From assembly GCF_025994435.1 (NCBI RefSeq), contig NZ_BAQK01000072.1, forward strand, positions 1 to 64,000: a stretch of DNA of 64,000 bases, read 5' to 3'. A model generated the notes under the pieces. The model was not told the DNA's origin and ran no database searches. It saw only the letters and a program-made list of their open reading frames with translations. The position numbers and the translations under genes were made by a program. Shown piece by piece: positions 1 to 8,498 of the stretch (the stretch's first letter is position 1; each line of letters starts with the position of its first letter). The stretch comes from Gluconacetobacter johannae. GTDB taxonomy: Bacteria > Pseudomonadota > Alphaproteobacteria > Acetobacterales > Acetobacteraceae.

Positions 1-30
1 GACACGCAGCTTCCCCGTCCGGGGCCGGAC

Positions 31-1992
31 ATGCTGAAACGCCTGCTGGCAGGCGGGCGGGGCCGTACCCTGGCCATCGGGGCGCTGCGGTCCTATCTGG
101 TGCTGGCGCTACGCACCACACGCTGGACGTTCGACATCCACCCCGACGCCCTGCCGGTGCTGACGCCCCGCGACGGGCGGTCCGCGCTGGTCGCCTTCTG
201 GCATGAAACGCTGGTCCTGACCCCCGCCCTGTGGTGGTGGGCCGCACGGCGCGACCCGTCGCTGCGTATGCATGTCCTGGTCAGCCGCAACCGCGACGGG
301 CGGATGATCGCCGACATCGTCGCCCCCTGGGGGGTGGACGTCATCGCCGGATCCACGGATCGCAGGAACAAGGACAAGGGCGGCGCCGCGGCCCTGCGCG
401 GCCTGCTGGGCCAGTTGGGCGACGGCAGCCTGATCGCCGTCACCCCCGACGGGCCGCGCGGTCCGCGCCGCCACGCCCAGCAGGGGGTCGCGGGCCTGGC
501 CCTGCTGTCCGGCGCGCCGGTCGTGCCGGTGGGGGCGTGGTGCCGGTCCTGGCGCCTGGGCACCTGGGATCGGATGCTGATTCCGCTGCCGTTCGGACGC
601 GGGCGGGTGGTCTGCGGCGCGCCGGTCATGCCGGCGCGCGGCGACCGGGCGGCGGCGGCACGCCGGATCGGCGACGCCATCGACGCCGCGACCGAAGCCG
701 CCTGCCCCCCGCCCGCCGGCGGCCTGTCGCGCCTGTGGGCGCTGCTGGCCACCCTGATCGCGCCGGGCCTGATCCTGCTGCTGCGGCGCCGGCTGGCGCG
801 CGGCAAGGAACGGCCCGGCCGCCTGCGCGAACGCATGGGCCTGACCGCGCGCGCCCGCCCCGCCGGCCGGCTGGTCTGGCTGCACGCCGCCAGCGTGGGC
901 GAGAGCCTGTCGATCCTGCCGGTGATCGACCGCATGATGGCGCGCGACCCGGCGCTGCATGTGCTGCTGACGACGGCGACGGTCAACGCCGCCGACCTGC
1001 TGGACCGCCGCCTGGCCGGCGCGGCATGGGGCGGACGGGTCATCCACCAGTTCGTGCCGCTGGACGTGCCGCGCTGGATCGGCCGGTTCCTGCGCCACTG
1101 GCGCCCCGACGCCGCGGCCCTGACGGAAAGCGAGCTGTGGCCCAACCTGATCGAAGCCTGTCACCGCAGCGGCGTCCCGATCGCCCTGATGAACGCCCGC
1201 CTGTCCGACCGCTCGCGTGACGGCTGGCGCAGGATGCCGGGGCTGGCGCGGCGCATGCTGTCGCGCTTCGGCTGGATCGCCGCGCGCTCGGCCGAGGACG
1301 CCGCCCGGCTGCGCGCGCTGGGCGCCACGCGGGTGGACGTTCCGGGCGATTTGAAGGAGGCCGCCGCCCCGCTTCCGGCCGACCCGGCGCAACTGGCCGG
1401 CATCGTGGACGCCATCGCCGGCCGCCCCGTCTGGCTGGCCGCCTCCACCCATGACGGGGAGGAAGACCTGATCGCCCAGGCCGACCGGCTGATCCGCGCA
1501 CGCCACCCCGACCTGCTGACCGTGATCGTCCCCCGCCACCCCGAACGCGGCGCGGCGATCGCGGCATGCCTGGAGACACCCCCCGTCCCCCGCCGCGCAC
1601 TGAGTGCGATCCCCTGCCCGGCCGACCGGTTCTGGATCTGCGACACGCTGGGCGAGCTGGGCCTGTTCTACCGGGCGGTGCCGATCGTCTTCATCGGCAA
1701 CAGCCTTCCCGGTCCGGGGCGGGGCGGCGGCCATAACCCGATGGAACCGGCCCGGCTGGGCGCGGCCCTGGCGTCGGGCCCGCTGACGGACAATTTCACC
1801 GAGGCCTTCGCCCGGCTGGGCGATGCCGTCGCCATCGTCGCCGATCCCGCCGCCCTGGCGGAGTGGGTGGACGGCCTGCTGTCCGACCCCGCGCGCCTGG
1901 CGCAGGCCCGTCGCCACGCCGCCCCCGTCGCCGGCGATCCCGACCTGCCGGACCGTATGGCCGCGCGCCTGCTGACCCTGGCGGGGGGCTGA
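31..1992 (+). CDS. waaA: DUF374 acyltransferase-like domain fused to Kdo transferase WaaA
   Basis: This 653-residue protein joins two enzymes. Residues ~1-215 match DUF374, a lysophospholipid-acyltransferase-like family (FWHETLVLTP, TPDGPRGPRR). Residues ~230-653 form a complete 3-deoxy-D-manno-octulosonic acid (Kdo) transferase, which adds Kdo from CMP-Kdo to lipid A precursor at the inner membrane. LHAASVGES (~284) and TESELWPN (~365) are Kdo-transferase signatures, and a hydrophobic segment (~231-252) just before the catalytic part is the usual WaaA membrane anchor. WaaA alone is about 420-430 residues, so the extra length is the DUF374 part. The frame has no internal stop or shift. It opens a lipid A operon: its TGA overlaps the lpxK ATG (TGATG). 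An upstream frame ending with TGA at 35-37 may be the tail of another gene overlapping this start. The WaaA call is firm; the role of the DUF374 half is not known. Confidence 0.92.
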   Translation: MLKRLLAGGRGRTLAIGALRSYLVLALRTTRWTFDIHPDALPVLTPRDGRSALVAFWHETLVLTPALWWWAARRDPSLRMHVLVSRNRDGRMIADIVAPWGVDVIAGSTDRRNKDKGGAAALRGLLGQLGDGSLIAVTPDGPRGPRRHAQQGVAGLALLSGAPVVPVGAWCRSWRLGTWDRMLIPLPFGRGRVVCGAPVMPARGDRAAAARRIGDAIDAATEAACPPPAGGLSRLWALLATLIAPGLILLLRRRLARGKERPGRLRERMGLTARARPAGRLVWLHAASVGESLSILPVIDRMMARDPALHVLLTTATVNAADLLDRRLAGAAWGGRVIHQFVPLDVPRWIGRFLRHWRPDAAALTESELWPNLIEACHRSGVPIALMNARLSDRSRDGWRRMPGLARRMLSRFGWIAARSAEDAARLRALGATRVDVPGDLKEAAAPLPADPAQLAGIVDAIAGRPVWLAASTHDGEEDLIAQADRLIRARHPDLLTVIVPRHPERGAAIAACLETPPVPRRALSAIPCPADRFWICDTLGELGLFYRAVPIVFIGNSLPGPGRGGGHNPMEPARLGAALASGPLTDNFTEAFARLGDAVAIVADPAALAEWVDGLLSDPARLAQARRHAAPVAGDPDLPDRMAARLLTLAGG

Positions 1993-2975
1993 TGCACCCG
2001 CCCCGCTTCTGGTCCGACCCCGACGGCGGCCCGATCGCCCGCCTGCTGGCGCCGGCCGCGGCACTTTATGCGCTGGGCACCGCCCGGCGGGTGCGGCGGC
2101 CGGGATGGCGTGCGCCGGTCCCGGTCCTGTGCTGCGGCAACCTGACGGCCGGCGGCGCGGGCAAGACGACCCTGGCGCTCGATCTGGGACGCCGGCTGGT
2201 CGCGCGGGGGCGCAGGGTGCATTTCCTGACGCGCGGCTATGGTGGGCGGGTACGCGGCCCGGTACGGGTCGATCCGGCCCGCCACGCCGCCGACGCCGTG
2301 GGGGACGAGGCCCTGCTACTGGCCCGCGTGGCCCCCTGCATTGTCGCCGCCGACCGCGCGGCCGGCGCGCGCGCCGCCATCGCGGCCGGGGCCGACTGCC
2401 TGGTCATGGATGACGGTTTCCAGAATCCCGGCCTGTGTCAGGACATGCCGCTGCTGGTCATCGACGGGGCCAGCGGGTTCGGCAATGGCCGCGTCCTGCC
2501 CGCCGGCCCGCTGCGCGAACCAGTGGCGGCCGGCGCAGCCCGCGCCCGCGCCGCCGTCCTGGTCGGGGACGACCTGACCGGGGCGTCGGCAGCCCTGCCC
2601 GAGAGGCTGCCGGTCCTGCGCGCGCAACTGGACATGGACGATGCCGGGGCGCTGCTGGACGGACGGACGGCCATCGCCTTCGCCGGCATCGGACGGCCGG
2701 ACAAGTTCTTCGACGGCCTGCGCCGGCAGGGCGTGCCCCTTGCCGCCTGCCTGCCCTTCCCCGACCATCACCCCTATCGCGACCACGACCTGCGCCGCCT
2801 GGGCGACGCCGCCCGCGCGCACGACGCCATTCTCCTGACCACGCCCAAGGATGCCGTCCGCCTGCCTGTGGCTTTCAGGCCACAGGTCCGGACCGTGGAT
2901 GTCCGGCTGGCCTGGACCGATCCGGCCGCCCCCGACCGGCTTCTCGATCTCTGGCTGGAGGAGACGCCACGATGA
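1992..2975 (+). CDS. lpxK: Tetraacyldisaccharide 4'-kinase LpxK
   Basis: LpxK phosphorylates the 4' position of tetraacyldisaccharide 1-phosphate to make lipid IVA, on the cytoplasmic face of the inner membrane. The protein is 327 residues, the usual family length. It carries the typical P-loop GNLTAGGAGKTT at ~49-60, then TRGYGGRVRGPVRVD and VMDDGFQNPGL, both LpxK signatures. The ATG at 1992 overlaps the waaA stop, and the reading frame ends inside the start of the next gene (GATGA), so the three genes should be translationally coupled. An open extension upstream of 1992 in the same frame lies inside waaA and lacks LpxK homology, so it was not used. Confidence 0.96.
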   Translation: MHPPRFWSDPDGGPIARLLAPAAALYALGTARRVRRPGWRAPVPVLCCGNLTAGGAGKTTLALDLGRRLVARGRRVHFLTRGYGGRVRGPVRVDPARHAADAVGDEALLLARVAPCIVAADRAAGARAAIAAGADCLVMDDGFQNPGLCQDMPLLVIDGASGFGNGRVLPAGPLREPVAAGAARARAAVLVGDDLTGASAALPERLPVLRAQLDMDDAGALLDGRTAIAFAGIGRPDKFFDGLRRQGVPLAACLPFPDHHPYRDHDLRRLGDAARAHDAILLTTPKDAVRLPVAFRPQVRTVDVRLAWTDPAAPDRLLDLWLEETPR

Positions 2976-3904
2976 CCGATAGCGGCGATAGCGGCCCGCG
3001 CGTCACCATGCTCATGCGGCTCGAAGCCCTGGCGGCCCGGGGGGCGCTGGCGCTGCTGCGCCGCCTGGGGCCGGTCCGGGCGTCCGATGTCGGCGGGGCG
3101 ATCAGCCGCGCGATCGGCCCGCGCCTGCCGGTCTCGCGGGTGGCCGACGCCAACCTGCGCCTCGCCCTGCCGGGGCTGGACCGGGCCGAACGGCGCGCCG
3201 TCATTCGCGACGTATGGGACAATCTGGGCCGCACGGTCGGCGAACTCCCCCATCTGTCCCGCCTGCCGCGCGACCCGGCCCACGGCCCCGGATGGGACGT
3301 GACGGGGGCCGAGCATCTGGCCGCCCAGGTGGCGCGCGGGGGGGCCGCGATCTTCGTCTCGGGCCATATCGGCAACTGGGAAATGCTGCCGCCGGCCGTG
3401 GCGCATCATGGCCTGCCGTTCGCATCTTTCTATCGTGCAGCAGCAAATCCCCTGATCGACCGGATGATCCGCACCCTGCGCGACGAGGCGATGGAACATT
3501 CCGTGCCGCTGTTCGCCAAGGGCGCGCGCGGGGCGCGGGGCGCCTTGGCCCACGTCGCCCGCGGGGGGCGGCTGGGCATGCTGGTGGACCAGAAGATGAA
3601 TGACGGAATCGAGGCCCGGCTGTTCGGCCAGCCCGCGATGACCGCGCCGGCCCTGGCCGCCATGGCGCTGCGCTATCGCTGCCCTGTCATCCCCGGCTAT
3701 GTCGAACGCCTGGGCCCCGCCCGCCTGCGTATCCATGTCGAGCCGCCGCTGCCCCTGCCCGACACCGGGGACCGCCAGGCCGATGTCCTGGCCCTGACGC
3801 AAGCCGTCAACGACCGGCTGGAAAGCTGGATCCGCACCCATCCGGGAAGCTGGCTCTGGCTCCATCGCCGGTGGCCCAAGACCCTGTTCGAGACGCGCGC
3901 CTGA
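2972..3904 (+). CDS. lpxL: Lipid A late acyltransferase, LpxL/HtrB family
   Basis: A 310-residue member of the lipid A biosynthesis lauroyl/myristoyl acyltransferase family, which moves an acyl chain from acyl-ACP to Kdo2-lipid IVA or a related acceptor at the inner membrane. The catalytic HX4(D/E) motif is visible as HIGNWE at ~131-136. Further family features are LGMLVDQKMNDG, the RYRCPVIPGY segment and the C-terminal TPHPGSWLWLHRRWP-like stretch (here THPGSWLWLHRRWPK). The ATG at 2972 overlaps the lpxK stop. A much longer reading frame upstream is open only because of high GC. Chain-length specificity cannot be read from sequence, so LpxL versus LpxM/LpxP is undecided. Confidence 0.9.
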   Translation: MTDSGDSGPRVTMLMRLEALAARGALALLRRLGPVRASDVGGAISRAIGPRLPVSRVADANLRLALPGLDRAERRAVIRDVWDNLGRTVGELPHLSRLPRDPAHGPGWDVTGAEHLAAQVARGGAAIFVSGHIGNWEMLPPAVAHHGLPFASFYRAAANPLIDRMIRTLRDEAMEHSVPLFAKGARGARGALAHVARGGRLGMLVDQKMNDGIEARLFGQPAMTAPALAAMALRYRCPVIPGYVERLGPARLRIHVEPPLPLPDTGDRQADVLALTQAVNDRLESWIRTHPGSWLWLHRRWPKTLFETRA

Positions 3905-3971
3905 CGGTTGGCAAGTCCAGTTTCTGACAATTCCTGAGCAGTTGCACCGTTGCGTGCTCAACATTAAGGCT

Positions 3972-3998
3972 AATGCGTAACAGAGCATTGTTTTTTTT
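3972..3998 (+). terminator. Intrinsic terminator of the waaA-lpxK-lpxL operon
   Basis: A short hairpin (AATGC at 3972-3976, eight-base loop, GCATT at 3985-3989) is followed by eight T residues at 3991-3998, about 70 bases after the lpxL stop. The stem is only five base pairs, but the T tract is exceptional in this GC-rich window. It lies in a locally AT-rich gap (3905-4112) that probably also holds the promoter of the next gene. Confidence 0.55.
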
Positions 3999-4112
3999 GC
4001 CACATCGGCAAAGTTCTGCCTGTTTGTGCGGCGCTGGCGCACAGATTCAATTTGGCAAGGCCGTCCGACGCGCATTAGCGTTCCATCACGCCCCCACCGC
4101 GAGGACATTCAG

Positions 4113-4478
4113 ATGGCCATGGCAATGAACCGGAAGGTTGACACCCCGTCTCCGACCAGCTCCTGCAACGTGATTCCCCTGCGTCTGAGTTTCCTGCCCC
4201 GGCATCGGGAATATCTGATGCGGTGGCTGGATGCCGGCGCCTGCATGGGGCTGTGCGACGTCGATGTCGCCGCCCGGTCGGATGACGGCCTGATCGAACA
4301 CGTGCTGGTCTGGGTCCGCGAAAACGCCGATCCCGCCTATCTGGTGCGGCCCGAAGGCATGAACTGGGTCCTGATCGACCATCTGCGCGACCATCGCCTG
4401 GGCGCGTTCAAAAGCTTCGAGGCCGCGCTGTACGCCATTCGCCCGGTCCTGGCCTGCGGGGCGACGGCGGCGGCCTGA
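4113..4478 (+). CDS. Small conserved hypothetical protein
   Basis: A 121-residue soluble protein that I do not recognise. The ATG at 4113 was chosen because GAGGA at 4101-4105 sits at a normal ribosome-binding distance and the residues from there on are well ordered; the frame remains open for 29 codons upstream without a good site. There is no signal peptide or membrane segment. Its middle (HREYLMRWLDAGACMGLC, then IEHVLVWVRENADPAYLV, then WVLIDHLRDHRLGAFKSF) looks like one compact alpha/beta domain. It stands alone after a terminator and ends convergently with the LppC-like gene, so context gives no clue to function. Confidence 0.75.
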   Translation: MAMAMNRKVDTPSPTSSCNVIPLRLSFLPRHREYLMRWLDAGACMGLCDVDVAARSDDGLIEHVLVWVRENADPAYLVRPEGMNWVLIDHLRDHRLGAFKSFEAALYAIRPVLACGATAAA

Positions 4479-4490
4479 CCGCCCCCGCCC

Positions 4491-4510
4491 GATCGGCCCC
4501 CCGGCCGATC
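4491..4510. terminator. Hairpin between convergent genes
   Basis: A perfect eight-base inverted repeat, GATCGGCC (4491-4498) and GGCCGATC (4503-4510) with a CCCC loop, lies between the stop of the small hypothetical gene and the stop of the opposing LppC-like gene. Neither strand has a T tract, so it may stabilise 3' ends or work with Rho rather than act as a classic intrinsic terminator. Confidence 0.4.
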
Positions 4511-5864
4511 AGCTCTGGCTTCCGTCCCGCGCCAGACGCCCCGCCGCCGGGACGACGATCCGTCCACCGCCGCCGGGCTGGATCTGGAAAATCGCCATAT
4601 CCCGTCGCGTCCGGCCATCCGGCGTCAGGCCGAACACCCCATCCACCCCTGAAAATCCGTCGGGCCGCGTCAGGGCTTCGACCGTGTAGCCGTTCGGCTG
4701 ACCCTCGGTCCGGGCGCGATCCAGCGCGCCGACCAGCGCCGCGGAATCATAGGACAGGTCGGCCAGCGGCGTCGGCATGTGGTGGTAGCGCGCCATGAAG
4801 ATCTGGATGAAGCGCTGGCGGCTGGCCGGGTCGGGCGCGGCATACCATGCCCCCTGCAACCGGCCGAGCTTTCCGGCAAACACTCCCCACAATTCCGATC
4901 CCAGCAGCCGAACCTGCGGCGGGCCGGCCGGCGACCCCGCAGCCGGTGCCGCCCCCGCCGGGGCCCCGGTCACCTGCACCGTATTCAGCGCGTCGATCAC
5001 CATCCCCAGTTGCAGCCCGGTATCGGCCAGCAACAGGGCGTCGAACGGCGGCGGGCCCAACCGGGGCGGCGGCGGGGCGGCGGCCGGGGCCGCCGTGCCG
5101 GCGGGCACGGCCGGTACCGCGCCCGCCAACGGATCGACCGCCGCCGCGTCGGGCGCCGTCGCGGCCTGCGCGGCGTCCTGGACGGCGGCAAGCCGGCTGT
5201 CATAATCCGACAGGGTCTTCAGCCCCTGCGTGATGCTGGCCTGGCTGGTGGTGTGATAGATGACCACGGGCGTCGGCAATCCCTGGGCCGCGCAGACCTG
5301 CGTCAAAGCCGTGCCCATCGCCCGGCCCAGCGCATTGTCGGGCAGGAACGCCGCGAAATGCTGCCGTCCCTCGGCACGGGCGGCGGCGACCAGACGCGTC
5401 ACCTGCTGTTCCGGCGCAATCCCCAGCACCCACACACCCGGCCGCCCCAGCGAGACATCGCTGGTATAGGCCAGCAGCGGCACCGAAGCCGACGCCGCCA
5501 CCGTGGCCGCCTGGGCGGTGTCGCCGGCGGTCAGCGGCCCCAGTATCACGCCGTCACCGGCCGCCACCGCCGCCTGCGCGGCAGCGCCCGCCCCGCCCGG
5601 CGCCGCCGTGTCGCGCACATCCAGCGGCGGCGCGGCGGGGCTGTCCAGCGCCAGGCGCGTGGCGGCCAGCATTTCCTGTCCCAGACGGGCGTTCGGGCCG
5701 CCCAGCGGCAGCAGCACGCCCACCGTGCGCCCCGGCGGCACCGGTGCGCCGATGGGGGGCGGGGCGACCGGCCCGACGATCGCGGGCCCCGACGGCGACG
5801 GACCGGCACAGGCCGCAAGCCCCGCCAGCGAGGCCGCCATCAGCAGGCCGGCCCTGCCGGACAT
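4509..5864 (-). CDS. LppC/LpoA-like lipoprotein (penicillin-binding protein activator family)
   Basis: A 451-residue lipoprotein with a periplasmic-binding-protein fold of the LppC family (YraM/LpoA-like; in E. coli an outer-membrane activator of PBP1A). The start at 5864 gives a signal peptide ending in the lipobox LAAC, with the lipidated cysteine at residue 19, then a Pro/Gly-rich linker. The core begins VGVLLPLGGPNARLGQEML, typical of type-1 binding domains, and contains GVILGPLTAGDTAQAA and an NALGRAMG segment. An Ala/Pro-rich low-complexity insertion occupies roughly residues 225-270. It is divergent from rsmI with a 47-base gap; lppC next to rsmI is a common proteobacterial arrangement. 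The yraN gene often found beside them is absent here. PBP activation is inferred from the family. Confidence 0.85.
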   Translation of the reverse strand: MSGRAGLLMAASLAGLAACAGPSPSGPAIVGPVAPPPIGAPVPPGRTVGVLLPLGGPNARLGQEMLAATRLALDSPAAPPLDVRDTAAPGGAGAAAQAAVAAGDGVILGPLTAGDTAQAATVAASASVPLLAYTSDVSLGRPGVWVLGIAPEQQVTRLVAAARAEGRQHFAAFLPDNALGRAMGTALTQVCAAQGLPTPVVIYHTTSQASITQGLKTLSDYDSRLAAVQDAAQAATAPDAAAVDPLAGAVPAVPAGTAAPAAAPPPPRLGPPPFDALLLADTGLQLGMVIDALNTVQVTGAPAGAAPAAGSPAGPPQVRLLGSELWGVFAGKLGRLQGAWYAAPDPASRQRFIQIFMARYHHMPTPLADLSYDSAALVGALDRARTEGQPNGYTVEALTRPDGFSGVDGVFGLTPDGRTRRDMAIFQIQPGGGGRIVVPAAGRLARDGSQS

Positions 5865-5911
5865 GCCGCGAACGGTTGCATCTGCCCCGCGTTTCTGCGA
5901 CCGGAGTCCAC

Positions 5912-6925
5912 ATGTCCGATTCATCTTCCTCGTCCCTGCCTTTCCGCTCCATGCCGGACGGAGACCCGTCCGCGATGCCCTCTTCCCACAGCGACGCGGG
6001 ACAGGACAGTCATGCCCCTGACGATTTCGACGCCGCAGACGCGCCCGCCCCTGCCGGCGGCGGCCTGTCCCTGGTGTCCACGCCCATCGGCAACCTGGGT
6101 GACCTGAGCGACCGGGCCGTCGCGACCCTGTCGGCCGCCGACCTGGTCCTGTGCGAAGACACGCGCGTGACCGCCCGGCTGCTGGCGTCGCGCGCGATCG
6201 CGGCCCGGACCGAACCGCTGCACGACCATAACGAGCAGCAGCGGATTCCGGCGCTGATCGACATGCTGGAACGCGGGCGGCGCATCGCCATCGTGTCCGA
6301 CGCCGGCACGCCCCTGCTGTCCGACCCCGGCTTCCGGCTGGTGCGGGCGGCTATCGCGGCGAACATCCCCGTCACCGCCGTGCCGGGCCCCAATGCCGCC
6401 GTCACCGCCCTGACCCTGTCGGGCCTGCCGCCGCACCCGTTCCTGTTCTCGGGCTTCCTTCCCCCGCGCGAGGCCGCGCGGCGCGAAAATCTGATTACAC
6501 TGCGCGCCGCCGAACAGGCCGGCCTGTCCGCGACCCTGATCTGGCACGAGGCCCCACACCGGCTGGCGGGGATGTTGGCCGACCTGGCCGACATCTTCGG
6601 CGCCGACCGTCCCGCCGCCGTGGCGCGGGAACTGACCAAACGGTTCGAGGAAGTGCGGCGCGGCCCCGTCGGCACGCTGGCGGCCTGGTACGACCAGACG
6701 CGCGCGCGGGGCGAAATCACGGTGCTGCTGGGGCCGCCCGGCGCCGACGATCGCGGGGCGGATGACCTGGACAGCCGCCTGCGCGCGGCCCTGGCCACAT
6801 TGTCGGTCAAGGACGCGGCGGCGCTGGTGGCCGGGGCGGTCAACCTGCCCAAGCGCACGGTCTATGCCCGCGCGCTGGAACTGGCCCGCGAGGAAGGGCA
6901 GCCCGGGGACCCGCACGGTTACTGA
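5912..6925 (+). CDS. rsmI: 16S rRNA 2'-O-methyltransferase RsmI
   Basis: RsmI methylates the 2'-OH of C1402 in 16S rRNA. The 337-residue protein starts at ATG 5912; its first ~45 residues are a Ser/Asp/Ala-rich tail longer than in most homologues, so initiation further downstream is possible. The tetrapyrrole-methylase-like core is clear: LSLVSTPIGNLGDLSDRA, LCEDTRVTARLL, AIVSDAGTPLLSDPGFRLV and ITAVPGPNA-type loop (here VTAVPGPNAAVTAL), followed by FSGFLPPREAARRE. Its last seven bases overlap the end of the convergent lolA gene. Confidence 0.95.
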   Translation: MSDSSSSSLPFRSMPDGDPSAMPSSHSDAGQDSHAPDDFDAADAPAPAGGGLSLVSTPIGNLGDLSDRAVATLSAADLVLCEDTRVTARLLASRAIAARTEPLHDHNEQQRIPALIDMLERGRRIAIVSDAGTPLLSDPGFRLVRAAIAANIPVTAVPGPNAAVTALTLSGLPPHPFLFSGFLPPREAARRENLITLRAAEQAGLSATLIWHEAPHRLAGMLADLADIFGADRPAAVARELTKRFEEVRRGPVGTLAAWYDQTRARGEITVLLGPPGADDRGADDLDSRLRAALATLSVKDAAALVAGAVNLPKRTVYARALELAREEGQPGDPHGY

Positions 6926-7593
6926 TCGCCGATATCCGTATCGAACAGGCTGTCGGGCTGCGGCCCCCCGCCCAGACGGACATTGAACAGGTCCACGCGG
7001 GTTTCCTGTCCCTGGGCATCGACGACGCTCCAGGAGCGCAGGGCCAGCGGATTGTCATGAAACACCAGTGTCAGGCTCCCGTCCCCTGGCGACGCGGTCC
7101 GCGCCAGCGTGACCTGCACCAGCCCGTTGGCGTGCGTGAAACCGGTAACGGTCACATCGCCTGAGAGTTGCAGGTCGGGCCGCAGCAGCAGCCCCAGCGG
7201 GGTCTTGTCCAGCGGTATCGTCGTGGTCTGGCCAAGCTGGCTGTCGTTGAAGACCACCTGGCCATGGTTGGCCACCAGCAGCAGCGGGCTCGGCTTGTCG
7301 TATTCGAAGCGCATCCGCCCCGGCCGGTTGAGCCACGCGGTGCCCGTCGTCCGCTTCCCGTCGGGGGCCAGTTGCTGGAACTGGGCCTCCAGCGTCGTGA
7401 TGCCGTTCAGATAGGCCTGGACCCTCTGCACCCAGGCCCGATCCGCCGGCGACAGGGACAGCGCGGCCGCCGTCTGCGCCCGGGCGGCGGGCATGGATAC
7501 CGGACAGGCCACCGCCGCGGCCCCGGCCAGCAGGCAGGCCGCAAGCCGCGCGGGCAAGGGAAACCGTTCTGAAAGACGAGAGGGTCGCGTCAT
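6919..7593 (-). CDS. lolA: LolA-family outer-membrane lipoprotein carrier
   Basis: A 224-residue secreted protein of the LolA fold, expected to shuttle lipoproteins across the periplasm from LolCDE to the outer membrane. The N-terminus has a signal peptide ending near AARA at ~38. The mature part shows the LolA pattern LEAQFQQLAPDGKRTTGTAW, RPGRMRFEYDKPSPLLLVA, then LTLVFHDNPLALRSWSVVDAQGQETRV. It is transcribed convergently with rsmI, overlapping it by seven bases with the TAA stop at 6919-6921. The 7594-7703 gap upstream shows no recognisable feature. A LolA-like lipid-binding role other than lipoprotein transport remains possible because LolB was not seen here. Confidence 0.85.
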   Translation of the reverse strand: MTRPSRLSERFPLPARLAACLLAGAAAVACPVSMPAARAQTAAALSLSPADRAWVQRVQAYLNGITTLEAQFQQLAPDGKRTTGTAWLNRPGRMRFEYDKPSPLLLVANHGQVVFNDSQLGQTTTIPLDKTPLGLLLRPDLQLSGDVTVTGFTHANGLVQVTLARTASPGDGSLTLVFHDNPLALRSWSVVDAQGQETRVDLFNVRLGGGPQPDSLFDTDIGDQ

Positions 7594-7703
7594 GGGATCC
7601 GATCGGGCACAGGCGGGCCGCCGGCGGGCGCCGGGCCTGTCTTCGTTGCCCGATCATTCCGGCAAGATCAAGGCGTTCCGGACCCGACGCCCCCCGCGAC
7701 GTT

Positions 7704-8387
7704 TCAGCGCAGCCTGCCCGACGCCACCAGCGCCGCCAGCCCCGGCGGCAGGTCGATCCCCGGCGGCAGTTCCGGCGCCCCCTGCGGCGCGTCCAGCACC
7801 GTATGCATCGGCAGCACCCCGGCCCAGACCGGCACCTCGGCCTCGGCGGCGTCGCCGGGCGGGCCACCGCGCGTCTTGGCGCTGGCCTCCTCGATGTCCA
7901 TCCACAGCACGGCGGTCGCCTTCAGCTCCTGCGCCGTCATCGGACGCAGCGTGTCCCACCGGCCGGGGAACAGATCCTCGACCATGTCGCGCAGGGCGCC
8001 GGCAACCGCCTCGTCGCCCTCCAGCCGCCGGGCGGTGCCGAAGACCATCGCCGAGCGGTAATTGACCGAATGGCTGAACGCCGACCGCGCCATCACATAG
8101 CCATCCATCAGCGTGCAGGTCAGGCAGACCCGCGCGCCCTCGGCCGCGCGCAGGAAACGGCTGGCCGCCGACCCGTGCCAGTAGACGCGATTCCCCACCC
8201 GCCAATGCAGGGTCGGCGTCACATAGGGCGCGCCGTCGATGACGTAGCCCACATGGCACACCGGCGTCGCATCCAGGATGGCATGGACGTCGGCGTGGGC
8301 GTAGCTGCCCCGCTCATGCGCCCGGCGGACCCGGTTGCGTTCGGTGACGGGATAGAGATCCGGCTGCGGGGAAGCGGGATCGGACAT
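7704..8387 (-). CDS. Pyridoxamine 5'-phosphate oxidase-like flavin-binding protein
   Basis: A 227-residue protein of the FMN-binding split-barrel superfamily, closest by eye to the Pyridox_ox_2/NimA-like group. It begins VTERNRVRRAHERGSYAHAD and has CHVGYVIDGAPYVTPTLHWR, then YWHGSAASRFLRAAEG, the pattern seen in heme/FMN-binding split barrels. The ATG at 8387 was chosen because AGGAG lies at 8396-8400 on the coding strand at ideal spacing; an upstream in-frame ATG lacks a site. The gene is divergent from a MocR regulator over 111 bases. MocR proteins use pyridoxal phosphate and often control the gene they face, so a link to vitamin B6 or to an amine effector is plausible. The substrate is unknown. 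Confidence 0.82.
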   Translation of the reverse strand: MSDPASPQPDLYPVTERNRVRRAHERGSYAHADVHAILDATPVCHVGYVIDGAPYVTPTLHWRVGNRVYWHGSAASRFLRAAEGARVCLTCTLMDGYVMARSAFSHSVNYRSAMVFGTARRLEGDEAVAGALRDMVEDLFPGRWDTLRPMTAQELKATAVLWMDIEEASAKTRGGPPGDAAEAEVPVWAGVLPMHTVLDAPQGAPELPPGIDLPPGLAALVASGRLR

Positions 8388-8498
8388 CGTGGGGGCTCCT
8401 GCCTGTTGCATCGTCATGCTGCCATGTAAAACGGTCTGCCGGTAACGACCGCCTGGGCGATTTCGACCAGACCAGTTTAAAGGAAAGGCCCGTTCTCC
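8388..8498. promoter_or_regulatory. Divergent control region between the PPOX-like gene and the MocR gene
   Basis: This 111-base gap must hold both promoters. Seen: a spaced inverted pair GGTC (8433-8436) and GACC (8447-8450), and three repeats of the short motif GACC at 8447, 8465 and 8470, the last two forming GACCAGACCAG just upstream of the MocR ribosome-binding site (AGGAAAGG, 8481-8488). Short direct repeats are the usual MocR operators. Which bases are the operator is a guess. Confidence 0.35.
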
